A stretch of 64,000 bases of DNA, taken from Actinomadura citrea. Lineage in GTDB: Bacteria; Actinomycetota; Actinomycetes; Streptosporangiales; Streptosporangiaceae. A program made the position numbers and the translations under genes. Shown here piece after piece: positions 25,333-34,151 of this stretch. The notes under the pieces are model-generated. The model did no database searches. It saw only the letters and a program-made list of their open reading frames with translations, and was not told the DNA's origin. Every line of letters begins with the position of its first letter. Position 1 is the stretch's first letter. The stretch is from assembly GCF_013409045.1 (NCBI RefSeq), contig NZ_JACCBT010000001.1, forward strand, positions 7,666,669 to 7,730,668. Reading direction: 5' to 3'.

Positions 25333-26763
25333 CTACTTCTCCAGCTCCTTGGCCTTCTTCTCGACATCCTCGATGCCGCCGCACATGAAGAACGCCTGCT
25401 CGGGGAGATGGTCGTACTTGCCCTCCGCGATCGCCTTGAACGAGGAGATCGTCTCGTCCTTCGGCACCGTCTCACCGGGCTGGCCGGTGAACTGCTCGGC
25501 CACGTACATCGGGTGCGACAGGAAGCGCTCGATGCGCCGCGCCCGCTGGACGGTGACCTTGTCCTCCTCGGAGAGCTCGTCGATGCCGAGGATCGCGATG
25601 ATGTCCTGCAGCTCCTTGTACTTCTGCAGGATCCGGATCACTTCCTGGGCGACCTCGTAGTGCTCGTTCCCCAGGATCTGCGGGTCCATGATCCGCGAGG
25701 TGGAGTCGAGCGGGTCGACCGCCGGGAAGATGCCCTTCTCGGAGATGCCTCGCGACAGCGTCGTGGTGGCGTCCAGGTGCGCGAACGTGGTGTGCGGCGC
25801 CGGGTCGGTGATGTCGTCGGCGGGCACGTAGATCGCCTGCATCGAGGTGATCGAGTTACCGCGCGTCGAGGTGATCCGCTCCTGGAGCACGCCCATCTCG
25901 TCGGCCAGCGTCGGCTGGTACCCCACCGCGGACGGCATGCGCCCGAGCAGCGTGGACACCTCCGAACCGGCCTGCGTGAACCGGAAGATGTTGTCGATGA
26001 ACAGCAGCACGTCCTGGTTCTGCACGTCGCGGAAGTACTCCGCCATCGTCAGCGCGGACAGCGCCACCCGCAGCCGGGTGCCCGGCGGCTCGTCCATCTG
26101 GCCGAACACCATCGCGGTGTCCTTGAGGACGTCCGCCTCGTCCATCTCCACCCAGAGGTCGTTGCCCTCACGGGTGCGCTCGCCCACTCCGGCGAACACC
26201 GAGGTGCCACCGAAGTTGCGGGCGACGCGGCGGATCATCTCCTGGATGAGGACGGTCTTGCCCACACCCGCGCCGCCGAACAGGCCGATCTTGCCGCCCT
26301 TGACGTACGGGCACAGCAGGTCGATGACCTTGATGCCGGTCTCCAGCATCTCGGTCTTGGACTCCAGCTGGTCGAACGGCGGAGCACCGCGGTGGATGCC
26401 CCAGCGCTCGTTGACCTCCAGCGAGGCGGTGGGGACGTCCAGCGCCTCGCCGAGGGCGTTCCACACGTGGCCCTTGGTGATGTCGCCGACCGGCACCGCG
26501 ATCGAACGGCCCGAGTCCGTCACCGGAGCGCCGCGGACGAGGCCGTCCGTCGGCTGCATCGAGATCGCCCTGACCATGTTGTCGCCGAGGTGCTGGGCGA
26601 CCTCGAACGTCAGGGTCTTCGCCTCGCCGCCCAGGGTGACCTGCGCGTTGAGGGCGTTGTAGATCTCCGGGATGGCGTCGGCGGGGAACTCCACGTCGAC
26701 GACCGGGCCGATGACACGGGCGACGCGCCCGGTCGCGGTCGCCGTCTCTACCTGAGCAGTCAT
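25333..26763 (-). CDS. atpD: ATP synthase F1 beta subunit
   Basis: This 476-residue catalytic subunit makes ATP from ADP and phosphate. Walker A GGAGVGKT is at residues 163-170, VGERTREGNDLWVEM carries the catalytic Glu, Walker B is DVLLFIDNIFRF, and the DELSEEDK (DELSEED) loop is near residue 395. The ATG at 26763 gives the usual start MTAQVETATATGRVARVIGP. The neighbouring order G-D-C is standard. Confidence 0.97.
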   Translation of the reverse strand: MTAQVETATATGRVARVIGPVVDVEFPADAIPEIYNALNAQVTLGGEAKTLTFEVAQHLGDNMVRAISMQPTDGLVRGAPVTDSGRSIAVPVGDITKGHVWNALGEALDVPTASLEVNERWGIHRGAPPFDQLESKTEMLETGIKVIDLLCPYVKGGKIGLFGGAGVGKTVLIQEMIRRVARNFGGTSVFAGVGERTREGNDLWVEMDEADVLKDTAMVFGQMDEPPGTRLRVALSALTMAEYFRDVQNQDVLLFIDNIFRFTQAGSEVSTLLGRMPSAVGYQPTLADEMGVLQERITSTRGNSITSMQAIYVPADDITDPAPHTTFAHLDATTTLSRGISEKGIFPAVDPLDSTSRIMDPQILGNEHYEVAQEVIRILQKYKELQDIIAILGIDELSEEDKVTVQRARRIERFLSHPMYVAEQFTGQPGETVPKDETISSFKAIAEGKYDHLPEQAFFMCGGIEDVEKKAKELEK

Positions 26764-26770
26764 ACCCTTC

Positions 26771-27667
26771 TCACTCCCCGCCAGAATCGGCGAGCGCGTC
26801 AGCGCCACCGACGATCTCGCTGATTTCCTGGGTGATCGCCGCCTGCCGCGCCTGGTTCATCTGGCGCGTGTAGACCCCGATCAGTTCGTTGGCATTGTCG
26901 GTCGCCGACTTCATGGCCCGCCGGACCGACGCCTGGAAGGACGCCGCCGACTGAAGCAGCATGTGGAAGATGCGGCTCTCGATGTAGTTCGGCAGGAGCA
27001 GGTCGAGCGCGGCCTGGGCGGACGGCTCGAACTCGTACGCCGGCGGGACCTTGGAGGACTCGGCCTCCTCGATCTCCAGCGGCATCAGCCGGGTGACCCG
27101 GACGGTCTGGGTCAGCATCGAGACGAACTCGGTGTAGACCACGTGGATCTCCCCGACCCCGCCCTCGGCGTCGGTCTTGAGGAAGTCCTCGGCCAGCCGC
27201 CGCCCGATCCGCTCGGCGTTGCCGAAGACGGGACGGTCGCTGAACCCGTTCCAGGACTCGGCGACGTCCCGGTCCCGGAACCGGTACCAGGTGATGCCCT
27301 TGTTGCCGACGACGTAGGGGACCGGCTCGCGGCCCTCGTCCCGCAGCGCCTTGATCAGCGACTCCGCCTCGCGGATGACGTTGGCGTTGTAGGCGCCGCA
27401 GAACCCGCGGTCGCTCGTGATGATCAGCACGGCGCTGCGGTTGTCGGCCGGCTGCTCCTCCAGCAGCGGATGGTCGATCCCGACGTGGTGGCTCACCAGC
27501 GCGGTCAGGGCCTGCGTGATCTGGTCGGCGTACGGCTTGGAGGCCGCCACCGCCTGCTGGGCCTTGACGATCCGCGACGTGGCGATCATCTCCTGGGCAC
27601 GAGTGATCTTGGCGGTCGACTTGACCGTCTTGATCTTCTGCCGGAGTTGGCGAAGCTGTGCGGCCAT
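26771..27667 (-). CDS. atpG: ATP synthase F1 gamma subunit
   Basis: This 298-residue rotor shaft of F1 has an N-terminal helix MAAQLRQLRQKIKTVKSTAKITRAQEM, the central ITSDRGFCGAYNANV segment and a C-terminal helix (KSATDNANELIGVYTRQMNQARQAAITQEISEIVGGA), all conserved. It has the actinobacterial internal insertions. The ATG at 27667 lies 5 bases after the atpA stop. Confidence 0.97.
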   Translation of the reverse strand: MAAQLRQLRQKIKTVKSTAKITRAQEMIATSRIVKAQQAVAASKPYADQITQALTALVSHHVGIDHPLLEEQPADNRSAVLIITSDRGFCGAYNANVIREAESLIKALRDEGREPVPYVVGNKGITWYRFRDRDVAESWNGFSDRPVFGNAERIGRRLAEDFLKTDAEGGVGEIHVVYTEFVSMLTQTVRVTRLMPLEIEEAESSKVPPAYEFEPSAQAALDLLLPNYIESRIFHMLLQSAASFQASVRRAMKSATDNANELIGVYTRQMNQARQAAITQEISEIVGGADALADSGGE

Positions 27668-27672
27668 GGCCG

Positions 27673-29307
27673 TCAGCCCTTCTTGACGCGGGTGATCGTC
27701 TCCTGCTTGACGTCCTCGTCCTCGATCGCCTCGACGGGCTCCTCGGCGAGCAGCTCTCCCTCGCTGGTCTGGAAGCCCTTCTTGAACTCCGTGATGGCGT
27801 TCTTGAGGCTGGTGAAGCCGTCGTCGGACAGCTTGCCGGTCTCGCGGATGGAGGTCAGCACGCCGCTCTCCTCGCGCTCGACGTAGTCGAGGAACTCGCG
27901 CTCGAAGCGGCGGATGTCGGCCACCGGGACGTCGTCCAGCCCGCCGGAGGTGCCGGCCCACACGGACACGACCTCCTGCTCGACCGGGAACGGGCTGCCC
28001 TGGGGCTGCTTGAGCAGCTCGACCAGCCGGGCGCCGCGGTCCAGCTGCGCACGCGACGCGGCGTCCAGGTCGGACGCGAACGCGGCGAACGCCTCCAGGT
28101 CGCGGTACTGCGACAGCGCCAGGCGCAGCGTGCCGGCGACGGTCTTCATCACCTTGATCTGCGCATCGCCGCCGACCCGGGAGACCGAGATGCCGACGTT
28201 GATCGCCGGCCGGACGCCCTGGTTGAACAGGTCGGTCTCCAGGAAGCACTGCCCGTCGGTGATCGAGATGACGTTCGTCGGAATGTAGGCCGACACGTCG
28301 CTGCCCTTGGTCTCGATGATCGGCAGGCCCGTCATCGAGCCGCCGCCCATGTCGTCCGACAGCTTCGCGCAGCGCTCCAGCAGCCGGGAGTGCAGGTAGA
28401 AGACGTCACCGGGGTAGGCCTCGCGGCCCGGCGGGCGGCGCAGCAGCAGCGACACCGCGCGGTAGGCCTCGGCCTGCTTCGACAGGTCGTCAAAGATGAT
28501 CAGGACGTGCTTGCCCTGGTACATCCAGTGCTGCCCGATCGCGGACCCGGTGTAGGGGGCGATGTACTTGTAGCCCGCCGGCTCGGAGGCGGGAGCCGCC
28601 ACGATCGTGGTGTACTCCAGCGCGCCGGCCTCCTCCAGGGAGCGGCGCACGTTGGCGATCGTGGAGCCCTTCTGGCCGATCGCGACGTAGATGCAGCGGA
28701 CCTGCTTCTTCTCGTCGCCGGACTCCCAGTTCTCCTTCTGGTTGATGATGGTGTCCACGGCGACCGTCGTCTTGCCGGTCTGCCGGTCACCGATGATCAG
28801 CTGCCGCTGGCCGCGGCCGATCGGCGTCATCGCGTCGATGGCCTTGATGCCGGTCTGCAGCGGCTCGCTCACCGACTGCCGCTGCACGACCGTGGGGGCC
28901 TGCAGTTCGAGCGCGCGGCGCTCGGTCGTCTCGATCGGCCCTTGGCCGTCCAGTGGGTTGCCCAGCGCGTCCACGACGCGGCCCAGGAAGCCGTCGCCGA
29001 CGGGGACCGAGAGGACCTCGCCGGTCCGGCGGACCTTCTGGCCCTCTTCGATCTTGCTGAAGTCACCCAGGACAACGGCGCCGATCTCACGTACGTCCAG
29101 GTTCAGAGCCAGGCCACGGGTACCGTCCTCGAACTCAAGGAGTTCGTTCGCCATCGCGGAGGGCAGGCCCTCGACGTGGGCGATACCGTCGCCCGAATCG
29201 ACGACGGTGCCGACCTCATCGCGCGCGGCGGCCTCGGGCTCGTACGACTGGACGAAGCGCTCCAGCGCGTTCCGGATCTCGTCCGGACGGATCGTCAGCT
29301 CCGCCAT
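27673..29307 (-). CDS. atpA: ATP synthase F1 alpha subunit
   Basis: This 544-residue regulatory nucleotide-binding subunit forms the alpha3-beta3 ring. Walker A GDRQTGKT is at residues 173-180; LIIFDDLSKQAEAYR is the Walker B region, and PGREAYPGDVFYLHSRLLER is highly conserved. The acidic C-terminal tail (EEPVEAIEDEDVKQET) extends past the usual core, as in other actinobacteria. Confidence 0.97.
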   Translation of the reverse strand: MAELTIRPDEIRNALERFVQSYEPEAAARDEVGTVVDSGDGIAHVEGLPSAMANELLEFEDGTRGLALNLDVREIGAVVLGDFSKIEEGQKVRRTGEVLSVPVGDGFLGRVVDALGNPLDGQGPIETTERRALELQAPTVVQRQSVSEPLQTGIKAIDAMTPIGRGQRQLIIGDRQTGKTTVAVDTIINQKENWESGDEKKQVRCIYVAIGQKGSTIANVRRSLEEAGALEYTTIVAAPASEPAGYKYIAPYTGSAIGQHWMYQGKHVLIIFDDLSKQAEAYRAVSLLLRRPPGREAYPGDVFYLHSRLLERCAKLSDDMGGGSMTGLPIIETKGSDVSAYIPTNVISITDGQCFLETDLFNQGVRPAINVGISVSRVGGDAQIKVMKTVAGTLRLALSQYRDLEAFAAFASDLDAASRAQLDRGARLVELLKQPQGSPFPVEQEVVSVWAGTSGGLDDVPVADIRRFEREFLDYVEREESGVLTSIRETGKLSDDGFTSLKNAITEFKKGFQTSEGELLAEEPVEAIEDEDVKQETITRVKKG

Positions 29308-29348
29308 GATTCCTCTCTTGCTCCCTATGGGGTCAGCTAGCCGGCGGG

Positions 29349-30170
29349 TCAGCCGGTGCCGAGCCGCCGGCGGACGTCGTCCAGCCGTCCGGCGATCGTG
29401 CCGTCGATGATCTCGTCCCCGATCTGGACCGACAGGCCGCCGATCGAGGTGGGGTCGATCTCGATGTTCAGATGTACTTCGTGGCCGTAGGCGGCGGCCA
29501 GCACCGCGGCGAGCCGCGTCCGCTGCTCCGCCGAAAGCGGCGCCGGCGTGCGGACCAGGGCGACCAGCCGCTGCCGTCGCTGGGCGACGAGCTTGCCGTA
29601 GTCGGCGAGCCCGCTTTCCAGGCTACGTCCTCGCGGCCGCAGCACCAGTTCGGTGACGAGCGTCAGCGTCGCGTCGGTGACCTTGCCCTCCACCAGCGCG
29701 TTGACCAGGCCGAGCTTGCGCTCGTCCGGCAGGCCGGGGTTGGCCAGGGCGCCGCGCAGATCCGGCTCCCCCTCGACGACCCTGGAGAACCGGAACAGCT
29801 CGTCCTCCAAGTCGTCGATCCGGCCGTCGGCCTCGGCGCGGGCGGACTCGGCGGTGACCGCGAGGATCTCCACCGCGTCCGACAGCTCCGACGGCCTGGA
29901 CCAGCGCAGCCGGACGACGTCGGCGACCAGCCCGAGAGCGGCCGGCGACACCTTGCCCTCCAGCAGGATCTGGACGAGCTGCGCCTTCTCGGCACCGTCG
30001 CGCGCCGGGTCGGAGACCGCCCGCCGCAGGCCGTGCTCGCGGTCGATCAGGTGCAGCACCGCGAACAGGTCGCCGCCGAGCCGCGCCAGGTCGGCGGAGG
30101 AGATCGCGGCCTCCAGCCGTTCCCTGGCCTCGGCCAGCGACGCCCTGCTCACCGCTCCCGTGATGGTCAT
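29349..30170 (-). CDS. atpH: ATP synthase F1 delta subunit
   Basis: This 273-residue peripheral-stalk subunit links the b subunit to the top of F1. It is longer than the 180-residue E. coli protein but normal for actinobacteria. The C-terminal region shows the family pattern YGHEVHLNIEIDPTSIGGLSVQIGDEIIDGTIAGRLDDVRRRL. The start overlaps the atpF stop by four bases (ATGA). Confidence 0.95.
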   Translation of the reverse strand: MTITGAVSRASLAEARERLEAAISSADLARLGGDLFAVLHLIDREHGLRRAVSDPARDGAEKAQLVQILLEGKVSPAALGLVADVVRLRWSRPSELSDAVEILAVTAESARAEADGRIDDLEDELFRFSRVVEGEPDLRGALANPGLPDERKLGLVNALVEGKVTDATLTLVTELVLRPRGRSLESGLADYGKLVAQRRQRLVALVRTPAPLSAEQRTRLAAVLAAAYGHEVHLNIEIDPTSIGGLSVQIGDEIIDGTIAGRLDDVRRRLGTG

Positions 30171-30724
30171 GATGTGATCTGCTCCTGGGTGCGAGCGCGT
30201 TCCTCGAGCTCCTCGAGGAACCGGTCGACGACCCGGCTCTGCCGCGCGCTGTCCTCGAGGGACTCGCCCACGACCCGTCCGGCCAGCTCGACCGACAGGG
30301 CCCCGATCTCGGCGCGCAGCGACTGCAGCGCCTGCTGCCGCTCGGCCTCGATCTGCGCCTTGGCGTTCTCGACGATGCGGCGCGCCTCGACCTGGGCCTG
30401 CTCCTTGGCCTGGGCGATGATCTGCGCGCCCTGCTCCTCGGCCTTGCGCCGCTCGTTCGACGCCTCGACCGCGGCCGCCTTCTGCTGGGCCTTGTACTGC
30501 TCAAGGACCTGCTGGGCCTCCTGTTGCGCCTGCTCGGCCCGTACGAGACCGCCCTCGATCGCCTCGGTCCGCTCCTCCAGCGTCTTCTGGATGCGCGGCG
30601 TGAGGATCTTGCCGAGGATGATCAGGACGACCAGGAACGAGAAGATGCCGACGACCAGCTCGAACGGGTGCGGAATGAGAGGGTTGTTCTCCTCCGCCGC
30701 CAGGACGGAAGCTGCTGTGATCAT
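30167..30724 (-). CDS. atpF: ATP synthase Fo b subunit
   Basis: This 185-residue peripheral stalk protein has one N-terminal membrane helix (ELVVGIFSFLVVLIILGKIL), then a long charged coiled coil rich in Ala, Glu and Gln (RAEQAQQEAQQVLEQYKAQQ and on). It dimerises and holds the delta/F1 part to subunit a. It is translationally coupled to atpH. Confidence 0.95.
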   Translation of the reverse strand: MITAASVLAAEENNPLIPHPFELVVGIFSFLVVLIILGKILTPRIQKTLEERTEAIEGGLVRAEQAQQEAQQVLEQYKAQQKAAAVEASNERRKAEEQGAQIIAQAKEQAQVEARRIVENAKAQIEAERQQALQSLRAEIGALSVELAGRVVGESLEDSARQSRVVDRFLEELEERARTQEQITS

Positions 30725-30756
30725 GTCTGCAGCCCTTCCTCAGGTTCGGACGGCTA

Positions 30757-30990
30757 CTACTTGATGCCCTGGAAGATGAACGGCGCGACCAGGCCGATCA
30801 GGGCGAGCGCCTCGGTAAGGACGAAGCCCAGCAGCATGTTGGTGCGGATGACACCGGTCAGCTCGGGCTGGCGGGCGATGGCGTTCACGCCCTGGCCGAA
30901 GATGATGCCGACGCCGATGCCCGGGCCGATCGCCGCGAGGCCGTAACCGATCGAGGTGACGTTACCGCTGAGGGCAGCGAGGTCTCCCAT
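30757..30990 (-). CDS. atpE: ATP synthase Fo c subunit
   Basis: This 77-residue two-helix protein forms the proton-driven c-ring. The first helix has the GPGIGVGIIFG glycine motif; the loop is ARQPEL; the second helix carries the proton-binding Glu60 in LLGFVLTEALALIG. The Glu context lacks a Na+-type ligand set, so proton coupling is expected. Confidence 0.96.
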   Translation of the reverse strand: MGDLAALSGNVTSIGYGLAAIGPGIGVGIIFGQGVNAIARQPELTGVIRTNMLLGFVLTEALALIGLVAPFIFQGIK

Positions 30991-31093
30991 GTTCTTTCCC
31001 TTTTCTGTCGGCCGACGGAAGCTCCGCCGGTCTGGGCTTACGAGGTTGTCCGATGGGGTCCGCGGAGCCGGGGGCGTCGCGTGCCCCGCGGTC

Positions 31094-31885
31094 TTAGTGG
31101 TCGGCTTCCAGGCCGCTCTGGATGTACATCGCGGCCAGCATGGTGAACAGGAACGCCTGCAGGAACTGGATCAGCAGCTCCAGCGCCGTCATGGCGATGG
31201 TGACGATCACGCCGATGATGCCGACGCCGAATCCGGCGACCGTGGGCTTCTCGAACAGGAACCAGAAGCCGACCAGGCTGAAGAACGCCAGGATCGTGTG
31301 GCCCGCGAACATGTTGGCGAAGAGCCGGACCGCGTGGGTGAACGGGGCCAGGACGAAGGTCGAGAGGTACTCGATCGGCACCAGCAGGAAGTAGACGGGC
31401 AGCGGCAGGCCGCCGGGGATCATGTTCGTGAAGTACCGGATCCCCTGGTGCCGCAGACCGAGGTAGATCTTGACGATGTAGACGAAGAGCGCCAGGACGA
31501 TCGGGAACGCGATGTGCGAGGCGATCGGGAACTGGATGATCGGGACGACCGCGAAGATGTTCCAGATCCAGATCAGGAAGAACATCGACATGAGCATCGG
31601 CATCCACCGGTCGGTGTTCTTGCCGAGGAACGGGCGGGCGATCTCGTCCCGCACGAACATGTAGCCGACCTCGCCGAGGTTCTGCACGCCCCGCGGCACG
31701 AGCTTCGGCTTGGCGAAGGCGCTCCAGAAGAAGACGCAGACCACCAGCGACCCGACGACCGCGAAGACGACGGGCTTGGTCAGCCAAGCGGGGCCGCCGG
31801 CGAACAGGGGCGGGAAGTCGAACAGCTCTGGGCCGGGGGCCTGGAACTCATCTCCGCCGGAGGCGAGGACCGTCAGCGCGTTCAC
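31094..31885 (-). CDS. atpB: ATP synthase Fo a subunit
   Basis: This 263-residue multi-pass membrane stator forms the proton half-channels. The essential Arg lies in FAPFTHAVRLFANMFAGHTIL-like sequence (THAVRLFANMFAGH), and the C-terminal helix includes ELLIQFLQAFLFTMLAAMYI with conserved Gln. About six membrane segments. Starts just downstream of the atpI/atpZ-like genes. Confidence 0.96.
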   Translation of the reverse strand: MNALTVLASGGDEFQAPGPELFDFPPLFAGGPAWLTKPVVFAVVGSLVVCVFFWSAFAKPKLVPRGVQNLGEVGYMFVRDEIARPFLGKNTDRWMPMLMSMFFLIWIWNIFAVVPIIQFPIASHIAFPIVLALFVYIVKIYLGLRHQGIRYFTNMIPGGLPLPVYFLLVPIEYLSTFVLAPFTHAVRLFANMFAGHTILAFFSLVGFWFLFEKPTVAGFGVGIIGVIVTIAMTALELLIQFLQAFLFTMLAAMYIQSGLEADH

Positions 31886-31946
31886 GCGGCGTTCCCTTCA
31901 TCAATGTGGTGATGTTTCACGGAGGCTTCCTCGGCGGCGGGGCCGC

Positions 31947-32171
31947 TCAGGAGGAGTCGCGACCGAACTTCACGTAGACCAGGTAGACGGCGAGCACGAT
32001 GCCGATGACCAGGCCGATCGGGACCAGCCAGGTCTGGTGCGTCCACTTGGACAGCAGCCACCCGAGACCGCCCCAGATGAGCATCCCGGAAAGGAGATAG
32101 CTGGGCGCGGACCAGGCGGCGTCGGCGAATTCCCGCTGGCCGTCCTCCGGCCGGCGTTTCTGCTCGCTCAT
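31947..32171 (-). CDS. AtpZ/AtpI-like small membrane protein
   Basis: This 74-residue protein has two membrane segments (SYLLSGMLIWGGLGWLLSK and LVPIGLVIGIVLAVYLVYV) preceded by a polar N-terminus. It matches the AtpZ/AtpI-type putative F1Fo-ATPase assembly or Mg/Ca-handling proteins found at the head of atp operons. It lies between the AtpI-like gene and atpB on the same strand. Confidence 0.8.
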   Translation of the reverse strand: MSEQKRRPEDGQREFADAAWSAPSYLLSGMLIWGGLGWLLSKWTHQTWLVPIGLVIGIVLAVYLVYVKFGRDSS

Positions 32172-32258
32172 CGCGCTCCGGACGATAGCAGGCCATGCCT
32201 GCGGTGGTCATATTGGAGTAGTCCGTCATGGGGGAGGACACCGTCCGCGAGCGCATCA

Positions 32259-32675
32259 TCACGGACTCCGGTCCAGGACGTTCTCGGGGTCGTCAATGTA
32301 GGGCCTCCGCTGGAGGACGACTCGGAACTCGGCCGCGATCCAGATCAGCGCGAGCCCGATGACCGTCCAGCCGAAGACCTGGGTGTTGAAGATCGAGACA
32401 CCGTCGATGACCGTGACCAGCACCATCACCGCGAGGATCTTCACCGCGTAGCTGGCGAGGGCGCCGAGCATCATGGTCTGCGCCGAGTACTTGGCGGCCC
32501 AGGAGACCACCACCGCGCTGAGCGAGAAGAAGGCGATCACCACGACGGAGGCCAGCGCCGCCGCCAGGGCGCCCTTGGCGCCGGCGGCCAGCAGGCCGAT
32601 CACCACGGCGCCCACCCCGACGACCGACGTCGGGATCGCGGCGCCGCGGAGCATCCGGGCGTCGGAGGTATGCAT
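32259..32675 (-). CDS. atpI: AtpI-like ATP synthase assembly membrane protein
   Basis: This 138-residue protein has four predicted membrane helices (for example VVGVGAVVIGLLAAG, LASVVVIAFFSLSAVVVSW, YAVKILAVMVLVTVIDGVS and TVIGLALIWIAAEF). It is first in the atp operon, where AtpI (c-ring assembly chaperone) is normally found. The identification rests on position and topology more than on strong motifs. The operon promoter should lie in the 228 bases upstream. Confidence 0.75.
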   Translation of the reverse strand: MHTSDARMLRGAAIPTSVVGVGAVVIGLLAAGAKGALAAALASVVVIAFFSLSAVVVSWAAKYSAQTMMLGALASYAVKILAVMVLVTVIDGVSIFNTQVFGWTVIGLALIWIAAEFRVVLQRRPYIDDPENVLDRSP

Positions 32676-32903
32676 GAGGGCTCCGGCTGGTCACGTTCAG
32701 TGGTCGTCTGTTGTTCGTGAAAGGTATCACAAGCGTCCGGAATGTCCACAATTACCCTAGAGGTAATGCGATCCGGCGCGCGCGACGCTACCGCGCGCGA
32801 CACCCGCACGAGGGACTGTAGCCGAGCCTGCCCCGTGCCCACGCACGTTCGAGGCGCGCGAACCGGACGTGCCCGATGCCGTCCGGTGGCGCCCCGGCGC
32901 AGT
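32676..32903. promoter_or_regulatory. atp operon upstream region
   Basis: This 228-base gap lies between the wecA-like gene's 3' end and the first atp-operon gene, both leftward. It contains the inverted repeat ATTACC-CTAGA-GGTAAT at 32751-32767, in an AT-richer patch, and should hold the atp operon promoter. No confident -35/-10 pair could be assigned. Confidence 0.4.
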
Positions 32904-34064
32904 TCAGACGGGCATCGAGGGGCGCTCGGCGGGCTGGTCGCCGGCGCCCGGGGCCTTCGCGCGGGCCGACCTGCGGCGACCGGGGATGCGGAGCATCAGC
33001 AGCACGCCCGCGACCGCGACGAGCAGGGTGGCGCCGAGGGTGATCCAGGCGGCGTCGAACAGCGCGAGGCCGACCAGCCCGGAGGCCAGCAGCCCGACCC
33101 AGAAGTACATGATCAGCACGGCGCGGCGGGTGGAGTGGCCGAGCTCCAGCAGCCGGTGGTGCAGGTGCTGCTTGTCCGGGGCGAACGGCGAGCGGCCCTG
33201 GTTGGTGCGCCGCCACACCGCGAGCAGCATGTCCATGAACGGCACCGCCGCCACCGCCGGGACGAGCAGCACCGGGACGAAGAACGGGAACAGGCCGTTG
33301 GCGAGGATGGCCGGGTCGAACTGCCCGGTCAGCATGATCGTGGAGGCGCTGAGCAGGAGCCCGATCAGCATCGAGCCGGTGTCGCCCATGAAGATCTTGG
33401 CCGGGCTGAAGTTGTGCGGCAGGAAACCCGCGCACATGCCGAACAGCACCGCGGCGATGAGGGTCGCGGCGCTCAGCGTGGTGAGCCCGTTCGTCCTCGA
33501 CAGCAGGTAGGCGTAGGAGAACAGCGCCAGCGCGGCGATCCCGACGACGCCGGCGGCGAGGCCGTCCAGCCCGTCGATGAAGTTGACCGCGTTGATCGTG
33601 GCGACGACGACGAGGACGGTGAGCGGCACCCCGTAGGCGGGCGGCAGCGACAGCGAGTCGCCGGTCGGCAGCGGGATCACGTAGATCTGGATGCCCTGCA
33701 TGATGAAGATCCCGGCGGCCGCGACCTGCCCGGCGAACTTGGTGAGCGCGTCCACCTCCCAGCGGTCGTCGGCGATCCCGATCAGCACGATCAGCCCGCC
33801 CGACAGCAGCAGCGCCTTGCTGACGCTGATCCCGCCGTCGCCGAGGACCTTGCGCATCTCCGGGAGCCCGGTCGCGACCACCAGCGCCGCCACCATCCCG
33901 CCGAACATCGCCAGGCCGCCGAGGCGGGGCGTCGGGATCACGTGCACGTCGCGGTCGCGCGGGACGGCCTGCGCGCCGAACCAGACGGCGAACCTGCGCA
34001 CCGACGGCGTCAGCAGGTAGGCGACGAGAGCGGCGACCAGGATCGTGAGCAGGTACTCCCGCAC
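32904..34064 (-). CDS. WecA/MraY-family undecaprenyl-phosphate sugar-1-phosphate transferase
   Basis: This membrane enzyme of about 386 residues transfers a sugar-1-phosphate (usually GlcNAc) from UDP-sugar to polyprenyl phosphate, starting cell-wall polymer synthesis. Eleven or so hydrophobic segments are seen. Catalytic motifs: IADDRWEVDALTKF (DDxx), NAVNFIDGLDGLAAG, FMGDTGSMLIG and the histidine-rich PDKQHLHHRLLELGHS. In mycobacteria the WecA homologue sits in the same place next to atp genes. GTG 34064 is preferred because GGGAGG lies nine bases upstream. Confidence 0.9.
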   Translation of the reverse strand: MREYLLTILVAALVAYLLTPSVRRFAVWFGAQAVPRDRDVHVIPTPRLGGLAMFGGMVAALVVATGLPEMRKVLGDGGISVSKALLLSGGLIVLIGIADDRWEVDALTKFAGQVAAAGIFIMQGIQIYVIPLPTGDSLSLPPAYGVPLTVLVVVATINAVNFIDGLDGLAAGVVGIAALALFSYAYLLSRTNGLTTLSAATLIAAVLFGMCAGFLPHNFSPAKIFMGDTGSMLIGLLLSASTIMLTGQFDPAILANGLFPFFVPVLLVPAVAAVPFMDMLLAVWRRTNQGRSPFAPDKQHLHHRLLELGHSTRRAVLIMYFWVGLLASGLVGLALFDAAWITLGATLLVAVAGVLLMLRIPGRRRSARAKAPGAGDQPAERPSMPV

Positions 34065-34151
34065 TCCCCTGCGCCTCCCTTCGCCGATCAACGATGCCTA
34101 CGTGCCCCGTCCGGGACGGAGTTCACCTTGGTAGACGACCCGCCGGGACGA

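Noticed and set aside
24661..26823. Rightward 720-codon open frame across atpD/atpC
   Set aside because: High GC leaves antisense frames open; the opposite strand holds unmistakable atpD and atpC.
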